Positions 20,712-28,900 of a stretch of DNA of 31,064 nt are shown in pieces. The translations under genes were made by a program, and so were the position numbers. Origin of the DNA: a virus; IMG/VR virus record IMGVR_UViG_3300022752_004607, positions 1-31,064 of that record; one strand, 5' to 3'. Under the pieces are notes generated by a model. That model was not told the origin of the DNA. It searched no databases and worked only from the letters and a program-made list of their open reading frames with translations. How positions within the stretch are numbered: the first letter of the stretch is position 1; each line of letters begins with the position of its first letter.

Positions 20712-22256
20712 TTAATTTTTTAATGAATTTCCAAATTTGTTTAATTCATTTTGAAAATTTTCATGAGCTATTTTTTTAAATTCATCCTGTCTATTTATTA
20801 CTTTTAAATAGTTTTTATATGGGTTAAATCTAAATAATTGATCTTCTACTACTACTTCATTTTCAAGAATGTACTGGGTGATAGGGGTTCCATTTTGTTT
20901 GAGCATTTCAAAGCAACACATCAAATATGTGTCTTCTAATCCATAATGTCCTAATTCTTTAGGTATATTCACCATTTTAGCTAATTCAGAACTAATAACT
21001 GTAGCTAAACCACCTCCAAATTTAAAAATACTTATAGGTTGGAGACTAACATCACCAAAACAATTAGAATATCTATATGGGTCTCTAAATTTAAATAAAT
21101 CTCCAGATTGTTCATGGTGGTAACTTGGATGTACTAATACTTTCCAACTATCATCCCATAATGGGGAAATTTGAGGAGTTAAAATATAGTAAGGATTTTC
21201 TATTACTTTAATAGAACTAAGAACATGGAATAATAGATACGGGGATATTACAATATCAGCATCTATGGTAAGAAGAGCTTTTGAATTAGTATTTTTAATA
21301 ACCTCTCTTCTATGAGAAACACATCCTAAAATTGTTTGGTTATCATTTGCTTTAAAATCAGTAATTGCCCAAGTTTTAGTTAAACGTTCTAGTTGAAATA
21401 ATTTATCAACAAAATATGATTTAGGGAATGTTGAATTATCCCAATCTACTAAATTTAAATTTAATAAAACATCAACTAATATAGTGTCTTCTTCTGTTAA
21501 AAATTTAGAATTGTGTTTTAATTGTGTTAAAAGAACTTCTAATTGATCAATTTCATATGGCATTACATGAATTAATATATGTAGATCAATTTCATTTAGT
21601 ACTTCTTTACATTTTTTTACAAAACGATTTGTATGTTCACTATTATTTCTAGATTCAAAATTATGAAATATTAAGTCTTCATATGTGCTAGCAATGCCAA
21701 AATATGTTTCATTTTTTAAAGGCCAATATGGGACTTCACAATTTGAAAATTTAAAAAATTTAATTTCAATACCTTTTTCTCTACTAAGATAACTAAGTTC
21801 CTCAGCAACATCACTTCTAAGAGTTTCATTGTATGCAGGTTGTCCTAATTCGTTATACGTTTCTTTAGAAATAGCAAAACAAGCAGGACCAGCATATGGG
21901 ATAGTATCAGGTAAACGGTTTGAATGTTGTTCAATTCCTATAATAGCATGTTTTCCATGGATTCGATCAAGAATTACATCTATGAAATTAGATTTTAATG
22001 GAATAGCATCTGCATCAAAGAATATTAAATAATCAACATCTTCATTTCGAGAAAGTTCTGTTAATAATGTTCCATGTGAATTAAATCCTTTATTAAGTAA
22101 ATTAGGTTCTACTAGGATTTGATTAATTTCAATACCAAATTTATCAAATACTTTCTTTTGATAAGAAATAAATCTAGGATCTAAACTAGCAAAGTATGCT
22201 GTGTAAATACCTATTTTAAAATCTTTTCCATTTCTAATTATGTGATTATATTTCAT
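20712..22256 (-). CDS. Two-domain glycosyltransferase (two GT-A units)
   Basis: 514 residues. The first half has a GT-A start (KIGIYTAYFASLDPRFISY) and metal site FFDADAIP; the second has ALLTIDADIVIS and GLEDTYLMCCFEM, a typical GT2 acceptor/base motif. Two DAD sites mean two active sites, probably adding two residues in turn, like bifunctional chondroitin or capsule polymerases. Its start overlaps the GT2 gene above by four bases and it lies 12 bases before the aminotransferase. Confidence 0.75.
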   Translation of the reverse strand: MKYNHIIRNGKDFKIGIYTAYFASLDPRFISYQKKVFDKFGIEINQILVEPNLLNKGFNSHGTLLTELSRNEDVDYLIFFDADAIPLKSNFIDVILDRIHGKHAIIGIEQHSNRLPDTIPYAGPACFAISKETYNELGQPAYNETLRSDVAEELSYLSREKGIEIKFFKFSNCEVPYWPLKNETYFGIASTYEDLIFHNFESRNNSEHTNRFVKKCKEVLNEIDLHILIHVMPYEIDQLEVLLTQLKHNSKFLTEEDTILVDVLLNLNLVDWDNSTFPKSYFVDKLFQLERLTKTWAITDFKANDNQTILGCVSHRREVIKNTNSKALLTIDADIVISPYLLFHVLSSIKVIENPYYILTPQISPLWDDSWKVLVHPSYHHEQSGDLFKFRDPYRYSNCFGDVSLQPISIFKFGGGLATVISSELAKMVNIPKELGHYGLEDTYLMCCFEMLKQNGTPITQYILENEVVVEDQLFRFNPYKNYLKVINRQDEFKKIAHENFQNELNKFGNSLKN

Positions 22257-22876
22257 AACTGGTCGTATAACTGATTTTGTTTTTCTTGTCGTTTAATTGT
22301 TTTTGAATGATAAAGTGCAAAGTATTCTACATCGGGCATTGCTGTATACTGTTTAAAACCATCTAAACGCTCGTGTACTTTATTTACCCATACGATTTCA
22401 GGTTTATTTTTCCAAATACGCCATTGGTAATCAGGCCAATTAACCCATCCAGCATCGTTTACTCTCCAGCCCCATTTTTGAATGTGTTCGGAAGTTAAAC
22501 CTTCTACTGTGTTTACTCGGGGTACTAGAAAAACATCAACTTCGTTGTTTTCTTCTAATACTTCAGGTAACACAGCAATCAGATTTTCGTTAGGAATTTC
22601 ATCAGCATCAATTTGAAAAATATAATCGCCATTACAAAAACCAGATAATTTGTTTTTCCAGTCTGCAAAGTGGCGATCAAATTTTCCTTTGTGCCAAGAG
22701 AACTCACCGTTTATAGAATGGGTTCTTAAGAAATTTTCCACTTCGGGGTCACCATTTGCTTCATCAAATAAAATTACTATATTGTCTTGTATACGTTTGT
22801 GTTGAAGCAAAAAATTCACTAAACGTTGAATTTCAACAAATTCATTACAGACTGTGATTGCATAACTAATTTTCAT
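22253..22876 (-). CDS. Glycosyltransferase family 2-like
   Basis: 207 residues beginning MKISYAITVCNEFVEIQRLV, with DYIFQIDADEIPNENL (DAD metal site) and VNWPDYQWRIWKNKPEIVWV, a pattern seen in GT2 enzymes of the WaaE/KdtX kind that add heptose or glucose to LPS cores. It is shorter than WaaE. Acts in the cytoplasm on a nucleotide sugar. Confidence 0.85.
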   Translation of the reverse strand: MKISYAITVCNEFVEIQRLVNFLLQHKRIQDNIVILFDEANGDPEVENFLRTHSINGEFSWHKGKFDRHFADWKNKLSGFCNGDYIFQIDADEIPNENLIAVLPEVLEENNEVDVFLVPRVNTVEGLTSEHIQKWGWRVNDAGWVNWPDYQWRIWKNKPEIVWVNKVHERLDGFKQYTAMPDVEYFALYHSKTIKRQEKQNQLYDQL

Positions 22877-22881
22877 ATATC

Positions 22882-23346
22882 TTATTCAGGTAATATCCCA
22901 ATATAAGAAAGAGCTTCAATATAGTCACGCTCTTCAAACATTTTCATGTTTTTCATATCCATTTTGAATTTCATAAATTCTCCTGGTTTTCCTGGAATTG
23001 GGTGTTTTTCTCTGTCTTCTTCAGGGATTTCAATAGCTTTAACAGCTGCCCACCCCCAATTTGAAATACTTGAACCATTAGCAAACACCATACCTTGCTC
23101 AGGATTGTTAATAGTGTTTGGTAACCATATTAATCCTGTTTCAGGATCAGTCCAAGCTAAATCTTTATACAATTCAGGTAACGTTTCCATTTGTTGTTTG
23201 TAAAACTCATGGTCTTCGGTCATAAATGAGTTTGTCCAAAATCCACAAGATAAACTCATGTAGTTATATATTTCAGGGGCAACCTGTACTTTATAGCACA
23301 AGTTACCTCCTGATTTAGGGCAGTCAATTATTTCTTCGTGTTGCAT
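22882..23346 (-). CDS. Unknown protein within the glycan island
   Basis: 154 residues, with no family recognised. A pair of cysteines in IIDCPKSGGNLCYKV could bind metal, and an N-terminal part is rich in aromatic residues (YNYMSLSCGFWTNSFM). The acidic and Met-rich C-terminal half (MKFKMDMKNMKMFEERDYIE) is probably helical. It overlaps the start codon of the 430-residue glycosyltransferase by one base, so it belongs to the same transcript, but it shows no carbohydrate motif. Confidence 0.7.
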   Translation of the reverse strand: MQHEEIIDCPKSGGNLCYKVQVAPEIYNYMSLSCGFWTNSFMTEDHEFYKQQMETLPELYKDLAWTDPETGLIWLPNTINNPEQGMVFANGSSISNWGWAAVKAIEIPEEDREKHPIPGKPGEFMKFKMDMKNMKMFEERDYIEALSYIGILPE

Positions 23347-24638
23347 TAGGCTTCTACTTTTTTAAGTTTTGGTAATTCAATTTTTTTCAACTTAGGTAAC
23401 TGTAATTGTACCTGTTTTGGAAATTCAGGAATTTTATCTTCAAACAATTTACCTAATTTTTCTTTCATAGCATCAAATGAAAATTTGGTACGTGATTGAA
23501 AACCTTGTCGTTTTGCTTTTTCAGCATATCCTTTATAGTTTTCAAATACATCTTTTAAATAACTTCCTACATGACCTGTATCAACACTAAACCATTCTGC
23601 ATCCGCTAATAACATATTGTTTGCTGCTGAAGGGTGTACTTTGGTTAAGTTACCTGGTAAAAGTGTAACAAATTCAGGGTTTAAATAGTCAATATGGCCA
23701 CTCCAATTTGTTGTAATGATTGGTTTATTTACTAATGAAAATTCAAGTAATGGACGACCAAATCCTTCTCCTTTAGTTAAATTAACCATTGCTTTAACTT
23801 TAGGGTGGTTATAGATTTCGTTCATTTCTACATCTGTAAATTCACCATGTAACAAATAAACGTTTGGTAAATTATTTGATCTTACTGTTGCTTTAATTGC
23901 TTGAATACGTTTAATTAATTCATCTCTATCTATATAAGAGGATCCTACAGTTGATGTTTTTAAAATCAAGGCAGGTTTTTTAGTTTTGTTTTTAAACGTT
24001 TCGTAAAACGCTTTTACTAATAATCCTACATTTTTTCTATCTTCACCTAAATGTCCTTGCATCCAATGTCCTACAAACAAATAAGCAAATTCTTCTTTTA
24101 CATTCGATAAATCAAATGTTGATTTTACGGGGGTATATTTTTCAGTGTCTGCACCTTCAAAAATTACTTCACTATCACCTTTCCATTCAATAAACCCTAC
24201 TGTTTGGTTTGTTTGTTGATCGCGTTTTTCAAATTTACTTTCTTTTAATACTTTAATAGTATGTTCAGAAGAACCTAAAATTAAATTCATCCGTGAACAA
24301 CCTTCAATCCATTCAGCGGGTGCAACTGTTGTTTCAATTCCAGCTGTACATCCAATATTGTATTTTCCTACTGGTTGAAATTCATTTGGAACTGTAATTT
24401 GCATCCAAATTTCAGGTTGTGATGGTAATTGTGGTTGTTGTAAGATATGACTCACTAAAAATTCCCACTCTGGATTATCTTTAATAAATCCAAATGGAGT
24501 ATTTCCCCATCGTTGAGGTGCAATTTTTACATCATACTTATCTAGTTCAATAATCGCTTTAACGATATCGCGAGAACGTGCTCCATATCCTGAATATGTG
24601 TCGATAGGGCAGCTTATTACAAATGTTGGTTTACTCAT
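23346..24638 (-). CDS. GT-B glycosyltransferase (GT4-like)
   Basis: 430 residues. The C-terminal half has the GT4-type donor site VNLTKGEGFGRPLLEFSLVNKPI, with the E-x7-E spacing, plus FVGHWMQGHLGEDRKNVGLL typical of the loop after the first strand. It carries an N-terminal PIDTYSGYGARSRDIVKA, an acceptor-domain motif. The C-terminal tail contains repeats of lysine, leucine and proline (KKIELPKLKKVEA). Follows the 479-residue GT by five bases. Confidence 0.85.
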   Translation of the reverse strand: MSKPTFVISCPIDTYSGYGARSRDIVKAIIELDKYDVKIAPQRWGNTPFGFIKDNPEWEFLVSHILQQPQLPSQPEIWMQITVPNEFQPVGKYNIGCTAGIETTVAPAEWIEGCSRMNLILGSSEHTIKVLKESKFEKRDQQTNQTVGFIEWKGDSEVIFEGADTEKYTPVKSTFDLSNVKEEFAYLFVGHWMQGHLGEDRKNVGLLVKAFYETFKNKTKKPALILKTSTVGSSYIDRDELIKRIQAIKATVRSNNLPNVYLLHGEFTDVEMNEIYNHPKVKAMVNLTKGEGFGRPLLEFSLVNKPIITTNWSGHIDYLNPEFVTLLPGNLTKVHPSAANNMLLADAEWFSVDTGHVGSYLKDVFENYKGYAEKAKRQGFQSRTKFSFDAMKEKLGKLFEDKIPEFPKQVQLQLPKLKKIELPKLKKVEA

Positions 24639-24643
24639 AACTT

Positions 24644-26083
24644 TTAATATACAAATTCGTGATCAATTGTGTCTTCTTTAACTTCATTAACGTTGATTAA
24701 CTCATATTTTTCTCGCGGAGTCCACGTGTTAAATAATTTATCTATCGCGTGAATTGCTCTAACTCCCATATGTTCTCCTGTAAAACCTGCTTCATTTACA
24801 GCCCAATGTCTTCCTGTTTTACCAAGTTCTTTTCTCAGTTTTCTATCCAACGCATATACTTCAGAAATTCGTGCTGCTGCGTCTTCAGCAGTACATCTAT
24901 CATCCCAAATATAAGGTGTTTTAGGTGAACCTTGAATTGAGCGGTTTGTTGGATAAACCGGAAACGCCCATGAACCATGGTTTTTGTAACGGCCTGTATG
25001 ATTTGAAGGTATTTTTGGTGATGGTGTATACCAGTTTCCATATTCATCTTCAAAACGCATTTGATCTTGCATGCCACCTGTTACGTTTGCTATAATTACA
25101 GTTCCTGCTAACATTGCTTCTGTTAATGATAACCCCCAACCTTCATTTGAAGTCAATAATATTTGAGCATCTGCAATGTTGTAAAGTTGGTTTAACTGTT
25201 TGTTGTTTAACTTATTTGTTGAAAAATAAATTGCTTTAGGGTATTTTGGAAACAATACTTTTCTAACTGCTTCTAAATCTGTTCCATGTTCGCTTACAAT
25301 TTCGGTATGCATTACCATAGCACATTTGTCTGCTTTTTCTTTTGGTAATGTATCTAAAAACAATCTAAAAGCTAACATTGTATCCGGAATTTGTTTACGT
25401 CGAATGTTTCTTGAATTAAAAAACACTACAAAATCCTTTTCCTCGTCTCCAAAAATTTGTTTTTTAAACGCTTCAAGTTCTTTTAATTCATTTTCCTTTT
25501 CAATCGGATAGTACATTTCATGGTTTAATCCATGAGGAACATAGTGAATCACTTTGTTTTTAGCTTTTTCACCTAAAACAAGTTCATTGATTAACCTTGT
25601 TTGTTTTGAAATTGCTAGTAACGCATCACACGACTCGTAAAATGCTTTGTTATACAACGGTGCCGGATAATCATCCCAGATGTTCAAATAAATGATTGGC
25701 ATTTGTTTTCTAATCTCGTTTTCAATTTGAAATAACCATTCAAAATACCTTGGATCAGTAATTAACATGATTGCATCTGGTTGTTCAATTGAAATTAACT
25801 GACGGATCAAATCTGGGTTTCCATATCCATCAACCGGATACAAGAAAACAGAAGCATCTGTTAAACCTGTGTTTGCGTCGGTGTCTTTAGAAATGTCAAA
25901 TCGTTTTCCTTTTTCAGGATGATTTATTGCTCCTGCAATGTTAACCCAATTAAAATGTTGGGCTGTGTTTAAAACTAATTCGCGTGCTACTGTAGCTACA
26001 CCGGAGTGTACTCTAATGTCGTCGCAAATTAGCATGATTTTTTTCCGCTCGTTTTGCGGTAGGTACTTAAAACTTGAATTCAT
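24644..26083 (-). CDS. GT-B glycosyltransferase (GT4-like), first gene of the island
   Basis: 479 residues. GT4 landmarks: KIMLICDDIRVHSGVATVAR (N-terminal strand and loop), YVPHGLNHEMYYP (donor loop), and LLTSNEGWGLSLTEAMLAGT (E-x7-E donor site). Its ATG at 26083 follows 32 bases after the ribbon-helix-helix gene. It may transfer the first sugar of a chain. No signal peptide, so it is cytoplasmic. Confidence 0.85.
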   Translation of the reverse strand: MNSSFKYLPQNERKKIMLICDDIRVHSGVATVARELVLNTAQHFNWVNIAGAINHPEKGKRFDISKDTDANTGLTDASVFLYPVDGYGNPDLIRQLISIEQPDAIMLITDPRYFEWLFQIENEIRKQMPIIYLNIWDDYPAPLYNKAFYESCDALLAISKQTRLINELVLGEKAKNKVIHYVPHGLNHEMYYPIEKENELKELEAFKKQIFGDEEKDFVVFFNSRNIRRKQIPDTMLAFRLFLDTLPKEKADKCAMVMHTEIVSEHGTDLEAVRKVLFPKYPKAIYFSTNKLNNKQLNQLYNIADAQILLTSNEGWGLSLTEAMLAGTVIIANVTGGMQDQMRFEDEYGNWYTPSPKIPSNHTGRYKNHGSWAFPVYPTNRSIQGSPKTPYIWDDRCTAEDAAARISEVYALDRKLRKELGKTGRHWAVNEAGFTGEHMGVRAIHAIDKLFNTWTPREKYELINVNEVKEDTIDHEFVY

Positions 26084-26115
26084 ATAACTGTATTTATTTG
26101 GTTAAATCTATAACT

Positions 26116-26313
26116 TTATTCTTCGGTTTCCAAGCTTAAATCGCTATGGTTATGGATTTTCTTTTTAAATTCATCATCTATTAAATATAGGTGAATTGCT
26201 CTTTCACTTAATTTTTGAAATGAAAATTTACGTTTAATACATTCGATTTTAAATTTTTCAAATAGGTCTGTGTCTAATTTGACGCTCGTTAATACTTGTT
26301 TTTTATCACTCAT
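26116..26313 (-). CDS. Ribbon-helix-helix DNA-binding protein
   Basis: 65 residues. QVLTSVKLDTDLFEKFK matches the ribbon strand and first helix of Arc/CopG-type repressors, and KFSFQKLSERAIHLYLI the second helix. The tail is acidic. It sits immediately upstream of the glycan island and could regulate it or its own unit. The upstream region has a palindrome-like CATATGTATATACGAT (about 26325-26345) that could be its operator. Confidence 0.8.
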   Translation of the reverse strand: MSDKKQVLTSVKLDTDLFEKFKIECIKRKFSFQKLSERAIHLYLIDDEFKKKIHNHSDLSLETEE

Positions 26314-26356
26314 ATGTTTTTAATTTTATGTTATCGTATATACATATGGTGGTATA

Positions 26357-27292
26357 TTAATAGGTCGCAGAACATAAATGAGTCTTATAAAATGGACAAT
26401 ACTTGCAATTATCGTTTATTTTTGGTTGGTGTTCAACTTGTTTGTAACCGTTGCGATCAAATGCTTGTTCTATAAATTCTTCAATTGATTTGGTGACTTT
26501 GTTTAGTTTTACTTTACCCGACGCGGGTTTGTACCATTGTATGCGTTTAATTGTAAATTGTTCGCTTTCAAATATTTTACGTTTTACAATCATAAACTCT
26601 ACTTCTACATTTTCTATTGGTACGTTGTATAGTTCCGAATAGTATTTTTTGTATAGAATAAGTTGAAATTGCTTTTGTTCGTTTGATTTTTCTTTTTTAC
26701 TCCAACCTTGTCTACTTGTTTTAATGTCTATGATTTTAAATGTGTTTGTTGGTTCATGGTATAAAACAACATCTAAAAACCCTTGAAACATTATGTTTTG
26801 TAGTTTAGAGTTTGGAGTTAGTATAATAGGTATTTCACATCCAACTAAATGCCATCCTCGTTTGCCAAAATGTTTACCTTTTTCTTTTGCTATTTCTCTT
26901 ATAATCTCTACTCCATCTTCATAGAACTCTTTAAGTTCATCTGGGGAAACAAAGTGTTGGTTGTTGTTTGCTTTGTATTGGGCTTTGTATTCGTTGCGGA
27001 GTTTTTCTTCTAGCATTTCAGCAGTGTTAAGGCGGTCTGCTGCTGCTCCACTTTGTTCATACATTACTGTAAGGTAATGTTGAAGTACTTCGTGTAGTGC
27101 GGTTCCAAAAATTGTGTGAATGGAAGAAGTGAATTGTTTGTGTCCTTCTCTATATTGGAGTGACCATTTTTTAGGGCACTCATTGAACATAGACATTTGA
27201 GAGTATGAAATGGATTTTTGAGTTGCGTAATCAATTTCGGGTAAAACCTTAGTTTTTATCTCTTTTAAGATAGAAGGCAACTTTTTTTTCAT
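26357..27292 (-). CDS. PD-(D/E)XK nuclease, Cas4/AddB-like, with apparent Fe-S cysteine set
   Basis: 311 residues. The catalytic set is visible: H67-E68 (TALHEV), E153 (GCEIP), D174 (GFLDVVLYHE), and D189-x-K191 (IIDIKTS). Four cysteines fit an Fe-S cluster: C39 (FNECPKKW) and C296, C299, C307 in the C-terminal NCKYCPFYKTHLC. RecB-family exonucleases of this kind trim DNA ends in phage recombination and packaging. ATG 27292 lies close behind a strong terminator; its leader would be about 12 bases. Confidence 0.85.
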   Translation of the reverse strand: MKKKLPSILKEIKTKVLPEIDYATQKSISYSQMSMFNECPKKWSLQYREGHKQFTSSIHTIFGTALHEVLQHYLTVMYEQSGAAADRLNTAEMLEEKLRNEYKAQYKANNNQHFVSPDELKEFYEDGVEIIREIAKEKGKHFGKRGWHLVGCEIPIILTPNSKLQNIMFQGFLDVVLYHEPTNTFKIIDIKTSRQGWSKKEKSNEQKQFQLILYKKYYSELYNVPIENVEVEFMIVKRKIFESEQFTIKRIQWYKPASGKVKLNKVTKSIEEFIEQAFDRNGYKQVEHQPKINDNCKYCPFYKTHLCSATY

Positions 27293-27303
27293 TACCTAAA
27301 GAT

Positions 27304-27331
27304 AAAAAAAAGCCTGCCAATAGGCAAGCTT
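27304..27331 (-). terminator. Rho-independent terminator, twin 1
   Basis: Minus strand: a 9-bp stem (27331-27323 with 27318-27310, one G-U) closing TATT, followed by seven T at 27310-27304. It ends the 27350-28003 gene and is nearly identical to the terminator at 28015-28042. Confidence 0.9.
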
Positions 27332-27349
27332 TTCTATAAAAATTTTTTA

Positions 27350-28003
27350 TTAAAGTTGGGATTCAATATAATCTTTTACTTCTTGACTTACATCATCAGC
27401 ATCTGGGAATTCATCATCAAATTCAACTAAGATATTATCTATAATGTCGGTATCAAAGAACCCTGCATCTATTAAGTCTTCTAACTTTCCATCTTTTTTA
27501 GCACTTTGAATAGCATCATCAATGTATGCCTTTATTTTTGAAGTTAATGGGATTTCATCTGGGGATTCATCTTCAGGTTTTTCATAAAAATCTTCTATAA
27601 CTTTTCTATACATTCCTATGGTGATACCTTCAATTGGGACATTTGGGTTACCTAGTGATTCATAATCATCTTCTGTTCCTGGGTAAGCAAAGTCAGTAAA
27701 CTCACCAGCCACATCCAAAGATTCTTCACCATATCCTAAAAATTCACAAAATTTAACTACATTTTCATGAATCCATAGATATTCATAGTCGTCATCATAA
27801 AGATCTTCAGGAGTTCTTTTTCTAAATAATATCCCAAGTGCTTTATTTCTGTCATCAAACATGGTGTTAGAAGCTTCATTTAATTTAGCTTTATATTGAC
27901 TTTCAGTAATGATACCAGCCAACATTTGCATACGTAATAGTTCTTGTGTCATTTTATCTAGATTTTTATTATACATATGAGCAACTGTTAATTTGTTTAC
28001 CAT
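27350..28003 (-). CDS. Putative virion-internal protein with shared N-terminal motif, acidic
   Basis: 217 residues. Residues about 23-44 read LRMQMLAGIITESQYKAKL, a motif shared with the proteins at 28069 and 28900. After it the protein is acidic (DLYDDDYEYLWIHENV, FDDEFPDADDVSQEV) and has no membrane segment. The I-T-E site within the motif fits the (I/L)xE cleavage pattern of T4 prohead protease, so it might be a capsid-targeting sequence removed on maturation. Bounded by terminators at both ends, so it is a self-contained unit. Confidence 0.65.
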   Translation of the reverse strand: MVNKLTVAHMYNKNLDKMTQELLRMQMLAGIITESQYKAKLNEASNTMFDDRNKALGILFRKRTPEDLYDDDYEYLWIHENVVKFCEFLGYGEESLDVAGEFTDFAYPGTEDDYESLGNPNVPIEGITIGMYRKVIEDFYEKPEDESPDEIPLTSKIKAYIDDAIQSAKKDGKLEDLIDAGFFDTDIIDNILVEFDDEFPDADDVSQEVKDYIESQL

Positions 28004-28014
28004 ATGTTAAAGAT

Positions 28015-28042
28015 AAAAAAAAGCCTGCCGGTAGGCAAGCTT
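28015..28042 (-). terminator. Rho-independent terminator, twin 2
   Basis: Minus strand: 9-bp stem (28042-28034 with 28029-28021, one G-U) with loop TACC, followed by eight T at 28022-28015. It ends the 28069-28632 gene. Only two loop bases differ from twin 1, and the flanks match too. Confidence 0.9.
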
Positions 28043-28068
28043 TTCTTAAATTTTATTCTATTTTAAAA

Positions 28069-28632
28069 TTATCTTTGTGATTCAACTTTAGCCATTTTAA
28101 TAAATTCTGGGTCTTTTCTTAGGTCGGTAACTACAGCTTTTACTAAGACTTTCATGTCTTTTTCATCAACTTCTTTAGGGTCTAATCCTTTTGCTTTTAA
28201 TTCTTTATTAACTAGTATTCGAGCTTCTTCTTCAACATAGTTTCTTAAATTAGCATTTCTTTCCCATTTCATATATCCAACTACAGCTCCAATAATTCCT
28301 CCAGCTAATGCAATAGCTCCAGCTATTACTTCTGGTCCTTCTGCTGTTGATGTAAGATAATCTTCATCAAGTTTAACTTCATCTATTAAATCCATAGATT
28401 TTTCAACTTCATTAGGATTTACTCCAAATTCTCTAGCTAAGTCAAATGCAACTTTATCTAAGTTTACTCCTTCTTCTGCTTCATCCATTTTTCTTTTATA
28501 TTGACTTTCAGTAATAACTCCAGCTAACATTTGCATGCGCAACATTTCATGTTGTGCAATTTGGTTTTGTACATTAGCTAATTTTGTTTTTAAAATTTTA
28601 GCTTCTTTTAATAATTGGTTTTTTGATTTCAT
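28069..28632 (-). CDS. Putative virion-internal protein with shared N-terminal motif and a glycine-rich membrane helix
   Basis: 187 residues. The motif LRMQMLAGVITESQYKRK lies at about 31-48, after a coiled-coil leader (QLLKEAKILKTKLANV). A membrane-like, GxxxG-rich helix VIAGAIALAGGIIGAVVGYM sits near residue 105. The rest is charged and helical. A hydrophobic helix in a motif-bearing protein fits an internal virion protein ejected into the host membrane. A weak promoter-like GGAATT with TATATT (about 28640-28675) precedes it. Confidence 0.65.
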   Translation of the reverse strand: MKSKNQLLKEAKILKTKLANVQNQIAQHEMLRMQMLAGVITESQYKRKMDEAEEGVNLDKVAFDLAREFGVNPNEVEKSMDLIDEVKLDEDYLTSTAEGPEVIAGAIALAGGIIGAVVGYMKWERNANLRNYVEEEARILVNKELKAKGLDPKEVDEKDMKVLVKAVVTDLRKDPEFIKMAKVESQR

Positions 28633-28666
28633 TTTTTGTTTGTTTTTCTAATATACATATATGATT

Positions 28667-28900
28667 TTACTTAATAATTCCAGCTCGTATTTGAAGCATT
28701 TTAATTTCTTCAATATTTTCAGGAGAACTAACAATCATGTTATAGTCATTCATAGTTAATACTTTTCCTGAAAGTGCTAAACCGATTGCGTTTTCTGTTA
28801 CGTTATGTAGGTCTATATCGGTTTGAGCATCTTCTCTAGCGTATTCGAGTAAACGAATAAATAGAGGGACGTCTACTGTGATTGTATCTCTTTGGTTCAT
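28667..28900 (-). CDS. Small helical protein of unknown function
   Basis: 77 residues (MNQRDTITVDVPLFIRLLEY). A compact all-helical fold similar to small phage proteins of this length. Its last residues IKMLQIRAGIIK resemble the LRMQMLAGIITE motif of its neighbours, possibly by chance. The start codon shares one base with the stop of the 319-residue gene (TAATG), so it is coupled. Confidence 0.7.
   Translation of the reverse strand: MNQRDTITVDVPLFIRLLEYAREDAQTDIDLHNVTENAIGLALSGKVLTMNDYNMIVSSPENIEEIKMLQIRAGIIK

Noticed and set aside
22882-23346. Glycan enzyme role for the 154-residue protein
   Set aside because: It sits in the island but shows no glycosyltransferase, hydrolase or SAM motif; position alone is too weak for a functional name.
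26325-26345. Eleventh copy of the promoter element at CATATGTATATACGAT
   Set aside because: Neither the TTTGG nor the GGAATAG box lies at the required spacing, and GTATATAC is palindromic, so the resemblance is not informative. Kept only as a possible operator.
28640-28675. Class-B promoter for the 28069-28632 gene
   Set aside because: GGAATT and TATATT are present, but spacing is one base short and the TTTCG part is missing, so it does not fit the otherwise strict pattern.
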